The notes under the pieces were generated by a model that saw only the letters and a program-made list of their open reading frames with translations, searched no databases and was not told where the DNA came from. A stretch of DNA of 64,000 bases from Comamonas sp. KCTC 72670. GTDB lineage: Bacteria; Myxococcota; Myxococcia; Myxococcales; Myxococcaceae. The stretch is taken from contig BNCN01000002.1 of assembly GCA_014656495.1 (NCBI GenBank), positions 763,102 to 827,101 of the forward strand. The letters run 5' to 3'. The position numbers and the translations under genes are program-made. This document shows, one piece after another, positions 44,616 to 53,709 of this stretch. Position 1 is the first letter of the stretch; every line of letters begins with the position of its first letter.

Positions 44616-46514
44616 TCAACGCCAGGGGGCGCGCCAGCGCCTCCGTTCGCCCAGGTACCAGGGCGCGTTGATGACGACGACCCGGGGCCCGCCACGAAAC
44701 AAGAGCATCATCTTCAAGAGCGTGGCGGTGTGGCTGGGCAGGATGAAGTGATGCCAGCGGCGCTCGACGAGCTCCGGCACCAGGACCGCGATGAACCGGT
44801 CCGGGTGCGCCGCGGAGAGGCGCTGGACATACGCGAGCAGCGGGTCGACGACTTCCCGGTAGGTGGGCACGAGCACGTCCAGCCGCGGCACGGGAAGGCC
44901 CGCCGCACGGAGCGGCGCGGCCACCTGCCACTCCCAGCGCCGCTTCAGCTGGCCCGGCGCGTCGGGCTGTCCCACGACCTGCACGGCGTACACGTCCGGC
45001 GACATGGACAGCGCCAGGTGCAGCCCCTTCTGTGTCACGGCGTCCAGGCGTCGCATCGGCACGACGACCACCGGCGCGGCGAGCGGCTTCACCGAAATCG
45101 GGTGCTGGGTCTCCGTGGCCAGCCGGACGCGCTCCGCGTGGCGGCGTGACGCCTGGAGCAGCAGGTAGGTCAGGGGAATGAAGATGACGGTCAGCCAGGC
45201 GCCCTCGGCGAACTTGGCGGTCGTCACCACCCCCAGGGCCGTGGCCGTGCAGGCCGCGCCCACGCCGTTGATCCACTGGAAGCGGCGCTTGCCCCGCCCG
45301 CCCATGCGGCGCCAGTGCATCACCATGCCGAGCTGGGACAGCGTGAAGGCGGACAAGGCGCCCACCGCGAACAGGGGAATCAGGTGGTCCGTGACGCCTT
45401 GGAAGAGCACCAGCAGCGCGGCGGCCATCAGGGACAGGGTGACGATGCCCGTGGAGTAGACGAGCCGCTGGCCCACGTGCGCGAAGGCGGCGGGCAGGTT
45501 GTTGTCGAGCGCCAGTGCCCGGCACAGGCGCGGGAAGTCCGCGAAGCTCGTGTTGGCGGACAGGCAGAGGACCAGCACGATGCCCGCCAGCGTCACGTAA
45601 TAGAAGACGCCACGTCCGGTGATGGCCGCGACGACCTGGGACAACACGCTCTGATATCCGGCCTGTCCTGGCGGCGTCGCGCCAATGCCATAGGCCTGAC
45701 TCATCCACGCCAGGCCGCACAGCAGCAGGACCAGGATGCCCACGATGCCCACCAAGGTCTGCCGGGCGTGGTGCACGCGGGGCTCGCGAAAGAGGGGAAC
45801 GCCGTTGCTGACGGCCTCGATGCCCGTCATCGCCGTGCAGCCGTTGGCGAAGGCATGCATCAACAGCCACAGGCCCGCCGTGGCCGTGCTCTCCGGGAGC
45901 CTGGGTGGCGCCGCCACTGGCAGGGGATGGCCTCCGGACATCACCACCTTCCAGGCGCCGATGAGCAGCGTGATGCCCAGACAACCCACGAACAGGTAGG
46001 TGGGCAGCAGGAAGGCCGAGCCCGCGGCCCGGATGCCTCGCAGGTTCATGACCATGAGGAACGCGAGCAGGAGCAGGCACAGGGACAGGGTATGGGGGAG
46101 CAGGCCGGGCACGGCCGACACGAGGGCCCCCACGCCGGCGGAGATGGCCACGGCGACGTTGAGCACGTAGTCCAAGGCCAGCGCGGAGGCCGCCAGCAGC
46201 CCCGGCCGCAGCCCCAGGTTCGCCCGGGCCACGGAGAACGAGCCGCCGCCGTCTGGATACGCGGCGAGGGTCTGCCGGTAGGAGAATTGGACCACGAGCA
46301 GCAACGCCACGATGAGGCTGGTGAGCAGCCCGATGTAGCGCGGCCCCCCGCTGCCCAGGACGAGCAGGGCGGTGAGCGCGGCCTCGGGGCCGTACGCCGC
46401 GGAGGCCAGCGCGTCGAGTCCCAACACGGGGATGCCGGTCAGCGGGCCAATCTTCTCCTCTTCCGCCCGCTCGTTCGGGATGGGCCTGCCGAACAAGAGC
46501 CGCCGCAGGGACAT
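44616..46514 (-). CDS. APC-superfamily transporter, KimA-like
   Basis: About 632 residues. RRLLFGRPIPNERAEEEKI and LDALASAAYGPEA at the N-terminus match the KimA/YdaO branch of the APC superfamily (high-affinity K+/H+ uptake in Bacillus); about 12 transmembrane helices follow. The C-terminal 170 residues are soluble and USP-like (PVVVVPMRRLDAVTQKGLHLAL), the regulatory domain of this branch. The substrate is inferred as K+ but could be an amino acid. The start chosen is the ATG aligned with KimA; the frame is open further upstream (ATG 46565; to 46652) and no start has a clear ribosome site. Confidence 0.85.
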   Translation of the reverse strand: MSLRRLLFGRPIPNERAEEEKIGPLTGIPVLGLDALASAAYGPEAALTALLVLGSGGPRYIGLLTSLIVALLLVVQFSYRQTLAAYPDGGGSFSVARANLGLRPGLLAASALALDYVLNVAVAISAGVGALVSAVPGLLPHTLSLCLLLLAFLMVMNLRGIRAAGSAFLLPTYLFVGCLGITLLIGAWKVVMSGGHPLPVAAPPRLPESTATAGLWLLMHAFANGCTAMTGIEAVSNGVPLFREPRVHHARQTLVGIVGILVLLLCGLAWMSQAYGIGATPPGQAGYQSVLSQVVAAITGRGVFYYVTLAGIVLVLCLSANTSFADFPRLCRALALDNNLPAAFAHVGQRLVYSTGIVTLSLMAAALLVLFQGVTDHLIPLFAVGALSAFTLSQLGMVMHWRRMGGRGKRRFQWINGVGAACTATALGVVTTAKFAEGAWLTVIFIPLTYLLLQASRRHAERVRLATETQHPISVKPLAAPVVVVPMRRLDAVTQKGLHLALSMSPDVYAVQVVGQPDAPGQLKRRWEWQVAAPLRAAGLPVPRLDVLVPTYREVVDPLLAYVQRLSAAHPDRFIAVLVPELVERRWHHFILPSHTATLLKMMLLFRGGPRVVVINAPWYLGERRRWRAPWR

Positions 46515-46831
46515 GCCTGGAAGGTAGTGCCGGAGGCGCGATGACCCCGACAGTCGGCGTGCCATGCGCCCGGTGCCCGTGAGGGCCGCCGTCTGTCGGG
46601 TTCCCGCGGCTTCGCCACCGCGGGCACTTTTCCCACCCGTGGGCATTTCCAAGTCCGAGGGAAGCGTTTGTCCCGGTCATCTGGGAGCGCGGCGGTCTCG
46701 GGTAGCCCCTTGACCCTCCTGGTGGACCCCCTGTGTTGCTCCAGCCGCGCCGGGCGGGGCCTCACAGTAGGTCGCCGTTTTCCTCACGGAGCCCGCGGAG
46801 GCGTGAAACCTACCTCCCATGGGGAATCCAT

Positions 46832-47221
46832 GTGACGGACGCGGTGGCCGCGCTGAACACCACGGATTGCTCCCTTGTCTCGTCGCTCATCACCCCCGCG
46901 CCGACGGGCCCCGTCCAGACCGAGGATGGGCAGCGCTTCGAGCTGCGGCCGCGCGGCGCCTCTGTGGAGGGCTACGACAAGCTGGAGCTCCCCATCGGTG
47001 CCGTTCGTGTGACGGCGGTGGACGGCGCGCCGCTCAAGGTGCAGCTGACGCAAGAGCGTGTGGACGTGGCTGGCGCCGACCACGCGCCGGTGACCTTCGA
47101 GGCGCCCGTGCACGAGCTGTCGCTGCGCGGCCGCGCGGTGGTGCAGCTGGATGTGGCGCGCTCCCTCGTGGACCTGGGCAGCCACCGCCTGCTGCTCCCC
47201 AACGGCATCGTCAACTACTGA
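46832..47221 (+). CDS. Hypothetical protein with beta-rich core
   Basis: 129 residues from a GTG start with GGGGA about 8 nt upstream. Beta-strand-rich middle (QRFELRPRGASVEGYDKLELPIG, PLKVQLTQERVDV). No signal peptide and no recognised domain. It ends 76 nt before the Rrf2 gene, in the same direction. A longer frame exists upstream but is Arg/Ser-rich and unlike a protein. Confidence 0.6.
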   Translation: MTDAVAALNTTDCSLVSSLITPAPTGPVQTEDGQRFELRPRGASVEGYDKLELPIGAVRVTAVDGAPLKVQLTQERVDVAGADHAPVTFEAPVHELSLRGRAVVQLDVARSLVDLGSHRLLLPNGIVNY

Positions 47222-47278
47222 GCCCGCTTCCCCCGGGGGCGCTCCATCCGCCAAGGTCCGCTTGACTGTCCGTCGCCC

Positions 47279-47299
47279 ATGCCACATATGAAGTGGCAT
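47279..47299. promoter_or_regulatory. Probable Rrf2 operator overlapping the start codon
   Basis: ATGCCAC-N7-GTGGCAT is a perfect 7-bp inverted repeat whose right arm runs into the ATG at 47298. Rrf2-type repressors often control their own genes, and binding here would block initiation. Confidence 0.6.
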
Positions 47300-47753
47300 G
47301 AGGCGCGACAGCAGGCTCTCCGTCGCCCTGCATGTCCTCCTGCACATGGAGGACATGGAAGGCGCCGTGACGTCCGAGGCGATGGGGCGGTTGTTGAAGG
47401 CCAATCCCGTGGTGGTCCGGCGGACCCTGGGCGGATTGAAGAAGACCGGAATCCTCGCGTCCCTGAAGGGGCATGGCGGAGGCTGGACGCTGGCCCGCCC
47501 GCTCGAGTCCGTGACGCTGGAGGACGTCTACGCGGCGGTCGGCGCCCCCACGCTCTTCGGAATTGGCCCGCGCGACGAAAGTCCGGGGTGTCACGTGGAG
47601 CAGACCGTCAACGCCGCGCTGCAGGCGTCACTCGACGAGGCCGCGGCGCTCTTCCGCCTGCGCCTGCGGGGCCTGTCCGTGGCGGACCTGGGGCGCCGTG
47701 TCCGCGTGCGGGATGCCCGCGCCGTGAAGAAGGGCGCCAGGCCGCGGAAGTGA
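47298..47753 (+). CDS. Rrf2-family transcriptional regulator
   Basis: 151 residues with the winged HTH MRRDSRLSVALHVLLHM ... VTSEAMGRLLKANPVVVRRTLGGLKKTGIL and the Rrf2 wing GHGGGWTLARPLESVTLEDVY. Only one Cys (PGCHVE) lies where iron-sulfur Rrf2 proteins have three, so a [2Fe-2S] sensor is unlikely; it is closer to the ligand/redox YwnA type. The epoxide hydrolase gene begins 56 nt later and is the probable target. Confidence 0.92.
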   Translation: MRRDSRLSVALHVLLHMEDMEGAVTSEAMGRLLKANPVVVRRTLGGLKKTGILASLKGHGGGWTLARPLESVTLEDVYAAVGAPTLFGIGPRDESPGCHVEQTVNAALQASLDEAAALFRLRLRGLSVADLGRRVRVRDARAVKKGARPRK

Positions 47754-47808
47754 CGGGCTCGAGCGTCTCGATTCCCGCAGACCGTTTCCTCGCTGGGAGA
47801 GCACACCG

Positions 47809-48765
47809 ATGGCAGACATCACCCACCGCACCGTCACGACGAATGGCATCAACCTCCACATCGCCGAGGCGGGGAAGGGGCCGCTCGTGCTGCTGCTGCA
47901 CGGCTGGCCGGAGTCCTGGTACTCGTGGCGCCATCAGCTGCACGCGCTCGCGGAGGCGGGCTACCACGCCGTGGCGCCGGACATTCGCGGCTATGGCCGC
48001 AGTGACAAGCCGGAGGCCATTGAGGCGTACAGCATGAAGCACCTGGTGGGTGACGCGGTGGGGTTGCTCGACGCGCTCGGTGAGCAGACCGCCGTCGTCG
48101 TTGGCCATGATTGGGGCTCGGCCATGGCCTGGAGCTGCGCCGCCCTGCGTCCCGACCGCTTCCGCGCGGTGGTGGGCATGAGCGTCCCGCACCTGGGGCG
48201 TACGCCCCTGCCGCCCACGCAAATCTTCCAGCACGTGTTCGGCGAGAAGTGGTTCTACATCCTCTACTTCCAGACGCCCGGGGTCGCCGAGGCGGAGTTC
48301 GAAGCCGACGTCGGCAAGACGGTCCGGGCGATTTTCGCGGGGACGCCTGGCTTCGACTCGGCGAATCCCGCAGTGCAGGCGAAGAAGAAGGGAGACGGGT
48401 ACCTCACCGGCCTGGCGGCGCCCACCACGTTGCCGTCCTGGCTCACGGAGGAGGACCTCGCGTACTTCGCGGCTGAGTTCTCCCGCAGCGGGTTCCGGGG
48501 CAGCCTCAATCGCTACCGGAACATGGACCGGGACTGGCACGAGCTCCCCGAGCTGGCGACGGCGGTCATCCAGCAGCCCGCGCTCTTCATCATCGGTGAG
48601 AAGGACCCGACGCGGGCCTTCGCTCCGGTGGACCCGATGAAGGCCCTGGTGCCGAACCTGCGCGATCTGCTCGTCCTGCCGGGAGCGGGACACTGGATTC
48701 AGCAGGAGCGCCCCGACGAGGTGAATGCCGCGCTGCTGTCCTTCCTGAAGGCGTTGCCTGCCTGA
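47809..48765 (+). CDS. Alpha/beta hydrolase, soluble epoxide hydrolase type
   Basis: 318 residues. Oxyanion-hole motif HGWPESW (31-37). Nucleophile D101 in GHDWGS, the Asp typical of epoxide hydrolases and haloalkane dehalogenases. The catalytic base is the His in GAGHWIQQERP near the C-terminus. Cap residues 130-240 include several Tyr that could donate protons. It hydrolyses epoxides to diols; the natural substrate is unknown. Probably co-regulated with the Rrf2 gene. Confidence 0.92.
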   Translation: MADITHRTVTTNGINLHIAEAGKGPLVLLLHGWPESWYSWRHQLHALAEAGYHAVAPDIRGYGRSDKPEAIEAYSMKHLVGDAVGLLDALGEQTAVVVGHDWGSAMAWSCAALRPDRFRAVVGMSVPHLGRTPLPPTQIFQHVFGEKWFYILYFQTPGVAEAEFEADVGKTVRAIFAGTPGFDSANPAVQAKKKGDGYLTGLAAPTTLPSWLTEEDLAYFAAEFSRSGFRGSLNRYRNMDRDWHELPELATAVIQQPALFIIGEKDPTRAFAPVDPMKALVPNLRDLLVLPGAGHWIQQERPDEVNAALLSFLKALPA

Positions 48766-48886
48766 CGGGCGCCGGGACGCTGTGCTGCTCCTGCGGTGTC
48801 TCCACTGTGCGGTGCGCCCTGGCACCCCGTGGAGCCGCGGCGGGGATGCGCTAAAGGTGAGCGCAGTCGGGACGGAGGCTGCGCTC

Positions 48887-49318
48887 ATGGTGATTTCAGG
48901 CAAGTGCCACTGCGGCAATCTGGCGTTCACGCTCGTGTGGGAGCCCAGCCCCGAGGCGATTCCCGCCCGGGCCTGTGGCTGCTCGTTCTGCGTCAAGCAC
49001 GGGGGCGTGTGGACCGCGTACCCCGCGGGTGCTCTCGAGGTCGTGGTCCAGGACCCGGCGCTCGTGTCCCGGTATGCGTTCGAGACCCGGACCGCGGAGT
49101 TCCACACCTGCTCCCGGTGCGGCGTCGTGCCCGTGGTGACGAGCCGCATCGATGACCGCCTCTACGCGGTGGTCAACGTGAATGCCTTTGACGGGCTCGA
49201 CCCGGCGCGAATTCGCCGCGGCGAGGCGGCCTTCGATGGCGAAGACACGGCGACGCGGCTCGCGCGGCGCAAGCGGAGCTGGATTGCCAACGTGACCTTC
49301 GTGGAACGGCCATCCTGA
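48887..49318 (+). CDS. GFA-family protein, zinc-binding
   Basis: 143 residues. The glutathione-dependent formaldehyde-activating fold is shown by GKCHCGNLAF, ACGCSFCVKHGGVW and CSRCGVVPVV, which supply the Cys ligands of the two zinc sites. Enzymatic activity on S-hydroxymethylglutathione is disputed for many members. GACGGAGG lies about 8 nt before the ATG. Single gene. Confidence 0.92.
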   Translation: MVISGKCHCGNLAFTLVWEPSPEAIPARACGCSFCVKHGGVWTAYPAGALEVVVQDPALVSRYAFETRTAEFHTCSRCGVVPVVTSRIDDRLYAVVNVNAFDGLDPARIRRGEAAFDGEDTATRLARRKRSWIANVTFVERPS

Positions 49319-49344
49319 ACGCCTGACGGAGTAGGGTGCCGTCC

Positions 49345-50043
49345 ATGCGCGGCGCGTCTGGCGGTGGAGCGAAGATTCTCGCGGCGGTCGGGGCCGCTGC
49401 GGCGGTGGGCTACCTGCTGGCGCTGGACGTGGCCCGCGAGGACGTCCGGGTGGTCACCAAGGCCCTGCCCATGCTCTGCCTGCTCGCGTGGCAGTGGCCC
49501 CCGGAGGGGCGCTACGGGCGGTGGATCTTCTCGGGGCTGGCGCTGTCGCTGCTGGGCGACGTCCTGTTGGACATGGGACCGGGGCTGTTCCTGCCGGGCC
49601 TGGGCGCGTTCCTGCTGGCCCACGTGAGTTACGCCGTCGCGTATGTCTCCGCGACGCGCCGCCCGTGTTGGGGCAGGGCGCTCCCCTTCGGGCTCCTGGC
49701 CGTGGGGGCCAGCGTGTTGCTGGGCCCCTACCTGGGGGACATGACGCTCCCGGTGATTGCCTACGTCCTCGTCATCTGCACGATGACGTGGCGCGCGTCG
49801 GCCATGCTGGGGAGCGCGGCGTTGGGTCGGCGGGCCCAGACCTTCGCGCTCGTGGGGGCGTTGATGTTCGCCGTCAGTGATGGCGTTCTGGCCATCCGGC
49901 TCTTCGTGAGTCCGCTGCCGGGGTCGAACTACGCCGTCATGCTGCTGTACTGGAGCGCGCAGCTGTGTATCGCTGCCTCGGTTCACGCGGCGGCGACGGT
50001 TGACCGCACGGCGTCTCAGTCCGCCGCGCTACAGCGCTCCTGA
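49345..50043 (+). CDS. YhhN-family membrane protein, possible lysoplasmalogenase
   Basis: 232 residues with about eight helices. The family residues are visible in LSLLGDVLLDM and in LMFAVSDGVLAI (SD pair). Eukaryotic homologue TMEM86 hydrolyses the vinyl-ether bond of lysoplasmalogens. Myxobacteria make ether lipids linked to development, so this activity is plausible here. A GTG 9 nt upstream is an alternative start close to GGAG. Confidence 0.9.
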   Translation: MRGASGGGAKILAAVGAAAAVGYLLALDVAREDVRVVTKALPMLCLLAWQWPPEGRYGRWIFSGLALSLLGDVLLDMGPGLFLPGLGAFLLAHVSYAVAYVSATRRPCWGRALPFGLLAVGASVLLGPYLGDMTLPVIAYVLVICTMTWRASAMLGSAALGRRAQTFALVGALMFAVSDGVLAIRLFVSPLPGSNYAVMLLYWSAQLCIAASVHAAATVDRTASQSAALQRS

Positions 50044-50085
50044 AGTTTGCCAGCGCGGCGTCACAAATCGAGACATGGGCGTGAT

Positions 50086-50622
50086 TCAGGGGGGAGGCTC
50101 GCTCCCTTCCAGGGCCTTGAGCGTGCGCTGGTACACGTCCAGGTCCTGGTCGCTGAAGAGGACGACCGTCACGCGCCGCAGTGACGGTTGCCGCTGGAGG
50201 GCCGCGCGAATCTCGCGCAAGGCAATCCGGGACGCTCTCGCGATGGGGTAGCCGTAGGCGCCCGTGGAGATGGAGGGGAAGGCCACGGTGTGGAGCCCGT
50301 GCTGCTCCATCAGCGCGAACACGCTTCGGTAGCAGTGGGCGAGCAGGGACTCTTCTCCGCTTCCGCCGCCCTGCCACACGGGCCCCACGGCATGGATGAC
50401 ATGGGGTGCGGGCAGGTTGTGGCCACCGGTGATGCGCGCCTGTCCCGGAGGACAGCGGCCCAGCGTGCGGCACTCGGCCAGCAGTCCCGGGCCCGCCGCG
50501 CGGTGGATGGCGCCATCCACACCGCCGCCGCCGGACAGCGCGGAATTGGCTGCGTTCACAATCGAATCCGCCTGGATGCGGGTGATGTCGCCTCGCACCA
50601 GCTCCAACCGCTCGTCACTCAC
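50086..50622 (-). CDS. Macrodomain protein, O-acetyl-ADP-ribose deacetylase type
   Basis: 178 residues. Matches YmdB-type macrodomains: VRGDITRIQADSIVNAANSALSGGGGVDGAIHRAAG and the second loop SISTGAYGYPI. It should bind ADP-ribose derivatives and remove acetyl or ADP-ribosyl groups. The GTG start at 50622 follows GGGAGAGA and aligns with the family start; an ATG 33 nt upstream is possible. Convergent with the YhhN gene. Confidence 0.93.
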   Translation of the reverse strand: MSDERLELVRGDITRIQADSIVNAANSALSGGGGVDGAIHRAAGPGLLAECRTLGRCPPGQARITGGHNLPAPHVIHAVGPVWQGGGSGEESLLAHCYRSVFALMEQHGLHTVAFPSISTGAYGYPIARASRIALREIRAALQRQPSLRRVTVVLFSDQDLDVYQRTLKALEGSEPPP

Positions 50623-50704
50623 GATTTCTCTCCCGTGCTCACGCTGCGTTCCCATGGCGAAATCCCAGGGCGACGGTCCATGGGCGCTGGCCTATCCTGA
50701 CGCG

Positions 50705-51244
50705 ATGACGAACCTTCTCAGAGACAGCCTGCTCGGGCAGCTCGACATCGCGTGGGCGCTCACGAGTTACCACTTGGAGGGATTGACCACCGAGGACTGT
50801 CTCCGCCGGCCGGGGCGCGTCGGACTGCATGTCCACCGCGGCGAGGACGGCCTCTGGCTCGCGGAGTGGCCGGAGCACGAGGGGTACGACCTGGGGCCCG
50901 CGAGCGTCGCGTGGCTGACGTGGCACCTCGGCTTCTGGTGGTCCATGGTGCACAACCACTCGTTCGGAGACGCAAGCCTGACGCGCGAACAGGTGCGCTG
51001 GCCCGGCACCGCCGACGAAGTCCGGGCCTGGGTTGCACGCTGCCACGCCGACTGGCGCGCCGAGGTGGAGCGGCTCACGGACGAGGACCTCCGCTCGACG
51101 GAGCGGACCCGCTGGCCCCTGCAGGGCAAGCCCTTTGGCGACATCGTCGCCTGGGTCAACCTGGAGCTGATGAAGAACGCCGCGGAAATCGGCTACGCAC
51201 GCTTCGTCCTGGCCGTGGCACCTACAAACGGCACGGGTGTGTGA
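50705..51244 (+). CDS. DinB-superfamily protein
   Basis: 179 residues, four-helix-bundle DinB/YfiT type. A metal-binding His is seen in SYHLEGLT and in WLTWHLGFWWSMVH. The family includes damage-induced and thiol-transferase proteins; the specific role is unknown. It is divergent from the macrodomain gene with a gap of about 80 nt. Confidence 0.85.
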   Translation: MTNLLRDSLLGQLDIAWALTSYHLEGLTTEDCLRRPGRVGLHVHRGEDGLWLAEWPEHEGYDLGPASVAWLTWHLGFWWSMVHNHSFGDASLTREQVRWPGTADEVRAWVARCHADWRAEVERLTDEDLRSTERTRWPLQGKPFGDIVAWVNLELMKNAAEIGYARFVLAVAPTNGTGV

Positions 51245-51313
51245 TGTCTGGCCGCGCGCGCCCGCATGCCTGAAAGGGAGACTTTGTTGGCGAAGTGCCA
51301 ATAATATGAGGCC

Positions 51314-52435
51314 ATGGCTCTTCCCGTGCGCGCCGCGCTGCTGCAATCCCCGAAGGGGCCGTTCGTCATCGACGAGGTGGAGCTCGAGCCCCCCAGGGCC
51401 GGCGAGCTGCGGGTCCGGGTGGTGGCGAGCGGCATCTGTCACACGGACCTGACGTACCGCGCAGGCGCCGCCCGCTTCCCGTTCCCCGCCGTGCTGGGCC
51501 ACGAGGGGGCGGGCTGGGTGGAGTCGGTGGGGGCGGGCGTGACGGACTTCGCGCCCGGGGACGCCGTGGTCCTCAGTTACTACGCCTGCCGGGCCTGCCA
51601 CCCGTGTGCGCGGGGGCACCCGGCCTATTGCCAGCTTGGGGCGGCGGCGAACCTGTCGGGCGCCCGCCCTGACGGCTCCCTGCCCATGCGGTGGCGCGGC
51701 GAGCCGGTGCGCTCGAGCTTCTTCCATCAATCCTCCTTCGCCACCCACGTCCTCGCGCACCAGCACAACGCGGTGAAGGTGGACGCCTCGGCGCCACTGG
51801 CCCTCTTCGCGCCGCTCGGCTGTGGGTTCCAGACAGGGGCGGGCGCGGTGCTGGAGTCCTTCAAGGTTCAACGGGGCCAGCAAATCGCTGTCTTTGGCGC
51901 GGGCGCCGTGGGACTGGCGGCCGTCATGGCGGCGCGGGTCGCGGGGGCGGAGCGCATCGTCGCGGTGGACCTCCGCGCGGAGCGGCTCGAGCTCGCGCGA
52001 GAGCTGGGCGCCACGGACACCTTCCTCGCGAGCGAGCCCGGCCTCCTCCAGACGCTGCTCAAGCGCACCCGGGGCGGCGTGGATTACGCCTTGGAGTGCG
52101 TCGGCTCGCCCACGGTGCTTCGTCAGGCGTTCGACGTGACGCGGCCCCTGGGGACCTGTGGTTTGCTGGGGCTGCCCGACCGCGACGGGGCGGAGGTGTC
52201 GCTGTCGATGCTGAGCGTGCTCTCCGGCAAGCGGCTCGTGGGCATCCTGGAAGGAGACGCCGACCCGAAGACCTTCATCCCCAGGATGATTGCGCTGCAC
52301 GCCGAAGGGCGGTTCCCCGTGGAGAAGCTGAGCCGGCCCTATGCCTTCGAGGCCGTCAACGACGCGGTGCACGACATGGAGTCGCGCACCGTCATCAAGC
52401 CCGTGTTGTGCATGAATGGAGGAGGGGCGTCATGA
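51314..52435 (+). CDS. Zinc-dependent alcohol dehydrogenase, aryl/class III type
   Basis: 373 residues. Catalytic zinc: GICHTDL and GHEGAG. Structural zinc: four Cys in CRACHPCARGHPAYC. NAD-binding GAGAVGLAAV followed by an Asp in VAVDLR, indicating NAD rather than NADP. It oxidises alcohols, probably aromatic or long-chain. The stop overlaps the next ATG (ATGA), linking it to the GXWXG protein. Confidence 0.95.
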   Translation: MALPVRAALLQSPKGPFVIDEVELEPPRAGELRVRVVASGICHTDLTYRAGAARFPFPAVLGHEGAGWVESVGAGVTDFAPGDAVVLSYYACRACHPCARGHPAYCQLGAAANLSGARPDGSLPMRWRGEPVRSSFFHQSSFATHVLAHQHNAVKVDASAPLALFAPLGCGFQTGAGAVLESFKVQRGQQIAVFGAGAVGLAAVMAARVAGAERIVAVDLRAERLELARELGATDTFLASEPGLLQTLLKRTRGGVDYALECVGSPTVLRQAFDVTRPLGTCGLLGLPDRDGAEVSLSMLSVLSGKRLVGILEGDADPKTFIPRMIALHAEGRFPVEKLSRPYAFEAVNDAVHDMESRTVIKPVLCMNGGGAS

Positions 52436-52968
52436 CCTGGGATGCGCTGATGAAGTCGGGACGCATCCGTGGCGAGGACGCGCTGGCGTTGTTCGACCGC
52501 CTGCCCACGGTGGACCTCGCCTTCATGCGCGGGACGTGGAAGGGCGCCGAGCTTCAGACAGGCCATCCCATGGACGGCATGCTCAGCGCGACCGGCTGGT
52601 ACGGAAAGCAGTTCCTCGACGAGGAGCGCGTGCACCCGCTGCTCTTCTTCACCGAGGACCGTGGGGCGGTGTTCCCGGTGAACCCGCGGAAGTGGCCCTC
52701 GCCTTCCCTGCGAGGCCACGTGGGCGCACACCGCGCCGATGTGGAGACCTCGGACTTCAAGGCGCGGCTGCGCATGACGGAGTACCGGGGCCAGCTCAGC
52801 GCGACCATGATTTACGACGACTGGCCCACGCTCGACGTCTTCCGCAAGGGCGACGACTCCTCGGTGCTGGGGCTGATGGACGCGCGGGGAATGGCGGCGC
52901 CGTACTTCTTCGTGCTCCGCCGGGACGCGCAGGCGCCCGTCCTGGCCCGGCAGCCGCCGGCTCCCTGA
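52432..52968 (+). CDS. GXWXG/DUF4334 protein
   Basis: 178 residues. N-terminal GXWXG motif in FMRGTWKGAELQTGHP, then a DUF4334-type C-terminal half (AHRADVETSDFKARLRMTEYRG, ATMIYDDWPTLDVFRK). Such proteins are lipocalin-like and often sit next to alcohol or aldehyde dehydrogenases. Here they are translationally coupled, so it probably binds the same substrate or product. Confidence 0.9.
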   Translation: MTWDALMKSGRIRGEDALALFDRLPTVDLAFMRGTWKGAELQTGHPMDGMLSATGWYGKQFLDEERVHPLLFFTEDRGAVFPVNPRKWPSPSLRGHVGAHRADVETSDFKARLRMTEYRGQLSATMIYDDWPTLDVFRKGDDSSVLGLMDARGMAAPYFFVLRRDAQAPVLARQPPAP

Positions 52969-52983
52969 CGCGAGGCCCCTGCG

Positions 52984-53709
52984 CTACGGCTTCGGCGGGT
53001 CCACGACCTCGACGTTGCGGAAGTCCTCACACGCTTCCTTGAAGCCCAGCACGTACTTCAAGGAGCTCCACTCCAGCTTCAGCTTGGACCAGAGCTTGCG
53101 TGGCAGGTTGGGATGCACGGCCTCGGGCGGCGTCAGGGGGAGCGCGTTGAGGTCCAGGTAGTGCGTGGCCGTGCGTCCCATGCCCTCGAAGTCATGTTCG
53201 AGCCCCAGGGTGCGCTCGCGCAGCTCTGGTGTGAGCCGCTGGTGCACCACGTCGGTCATCAGGACGTACTCGGTGACGGGGACGTCATTCTTGAGCATCC
53301 GGTGCACGAGGATGACGTCCACGCCCGCCAGCTCGGTGAGGTGCTTCACCCGCTGGAAGGCGACCTCCCCCGCGTGGGCCACGAACTTGAGCGTCAGGGC
53401 GCTGGCCTGCATGCAGCCATCACAGTTGCACATCCGGTCCACGACGAACTGCTCACGCCGGGAGAGGAAGGCGCGGCGGATGCTCGCGACCTGCTGGGCC
53501 AGGGTGGGGAAGTCCTCCCCCACGGCATAGAAGAACGCGGCGTCGCCCTCCAGCTTGGCGAGCTTGAGCGGGCCCGAGGCGTCGATGACGGCCTCGAGCA
53601 GCTGCGCCACCGTCTCCTGCGCGTGCGCCAGGCTGAAGCGGTGATGGCTCATGAAGCGGGTGTAGCCGCCGATATCCGCGATGAGCAGAAGGGCCTTCTC
53701 GATCGCCAT
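52984..53709 (-). CDS. DUF2652 protein related to nucleotide cyclases
   Basis: 241 residues. The start KALLLIADIGGYTRFM and LKLAKLEGDAAFFYA have the shape of class III cyclase domains, with the metal-type D in ADIGG and D in GDAAF. The later substrate-binding Lys/Asp and transition-state Asn/Arg are not evident. It has a C-rich patch (RMCNCDGCMQ). Activity is uncertain. Convergent with the GXWXG gene. Confidence 0.82.
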   Translation of the reverse strand: MAIEKALLLIADIGGYTRFMSHHRFSLAHAQETVAQLLEAVIDASGPLKLAKLEGDAAFFYAVGEDFPTLAQQVASIRRAFLSRREQFVVDRMCNCDGCMQASALTLKFVAHAGEVAFQRVKHLTELAGVDVILVHRMLKNDVPVTEYVLMTDVVHQRLTPELRERTLGLEHDFEGMGRTATHYLDLNALPLTPPEAVHPNLPRKLWSKLKLEWSSLKYVLGFKEACEDFRNVEVVDPPKP

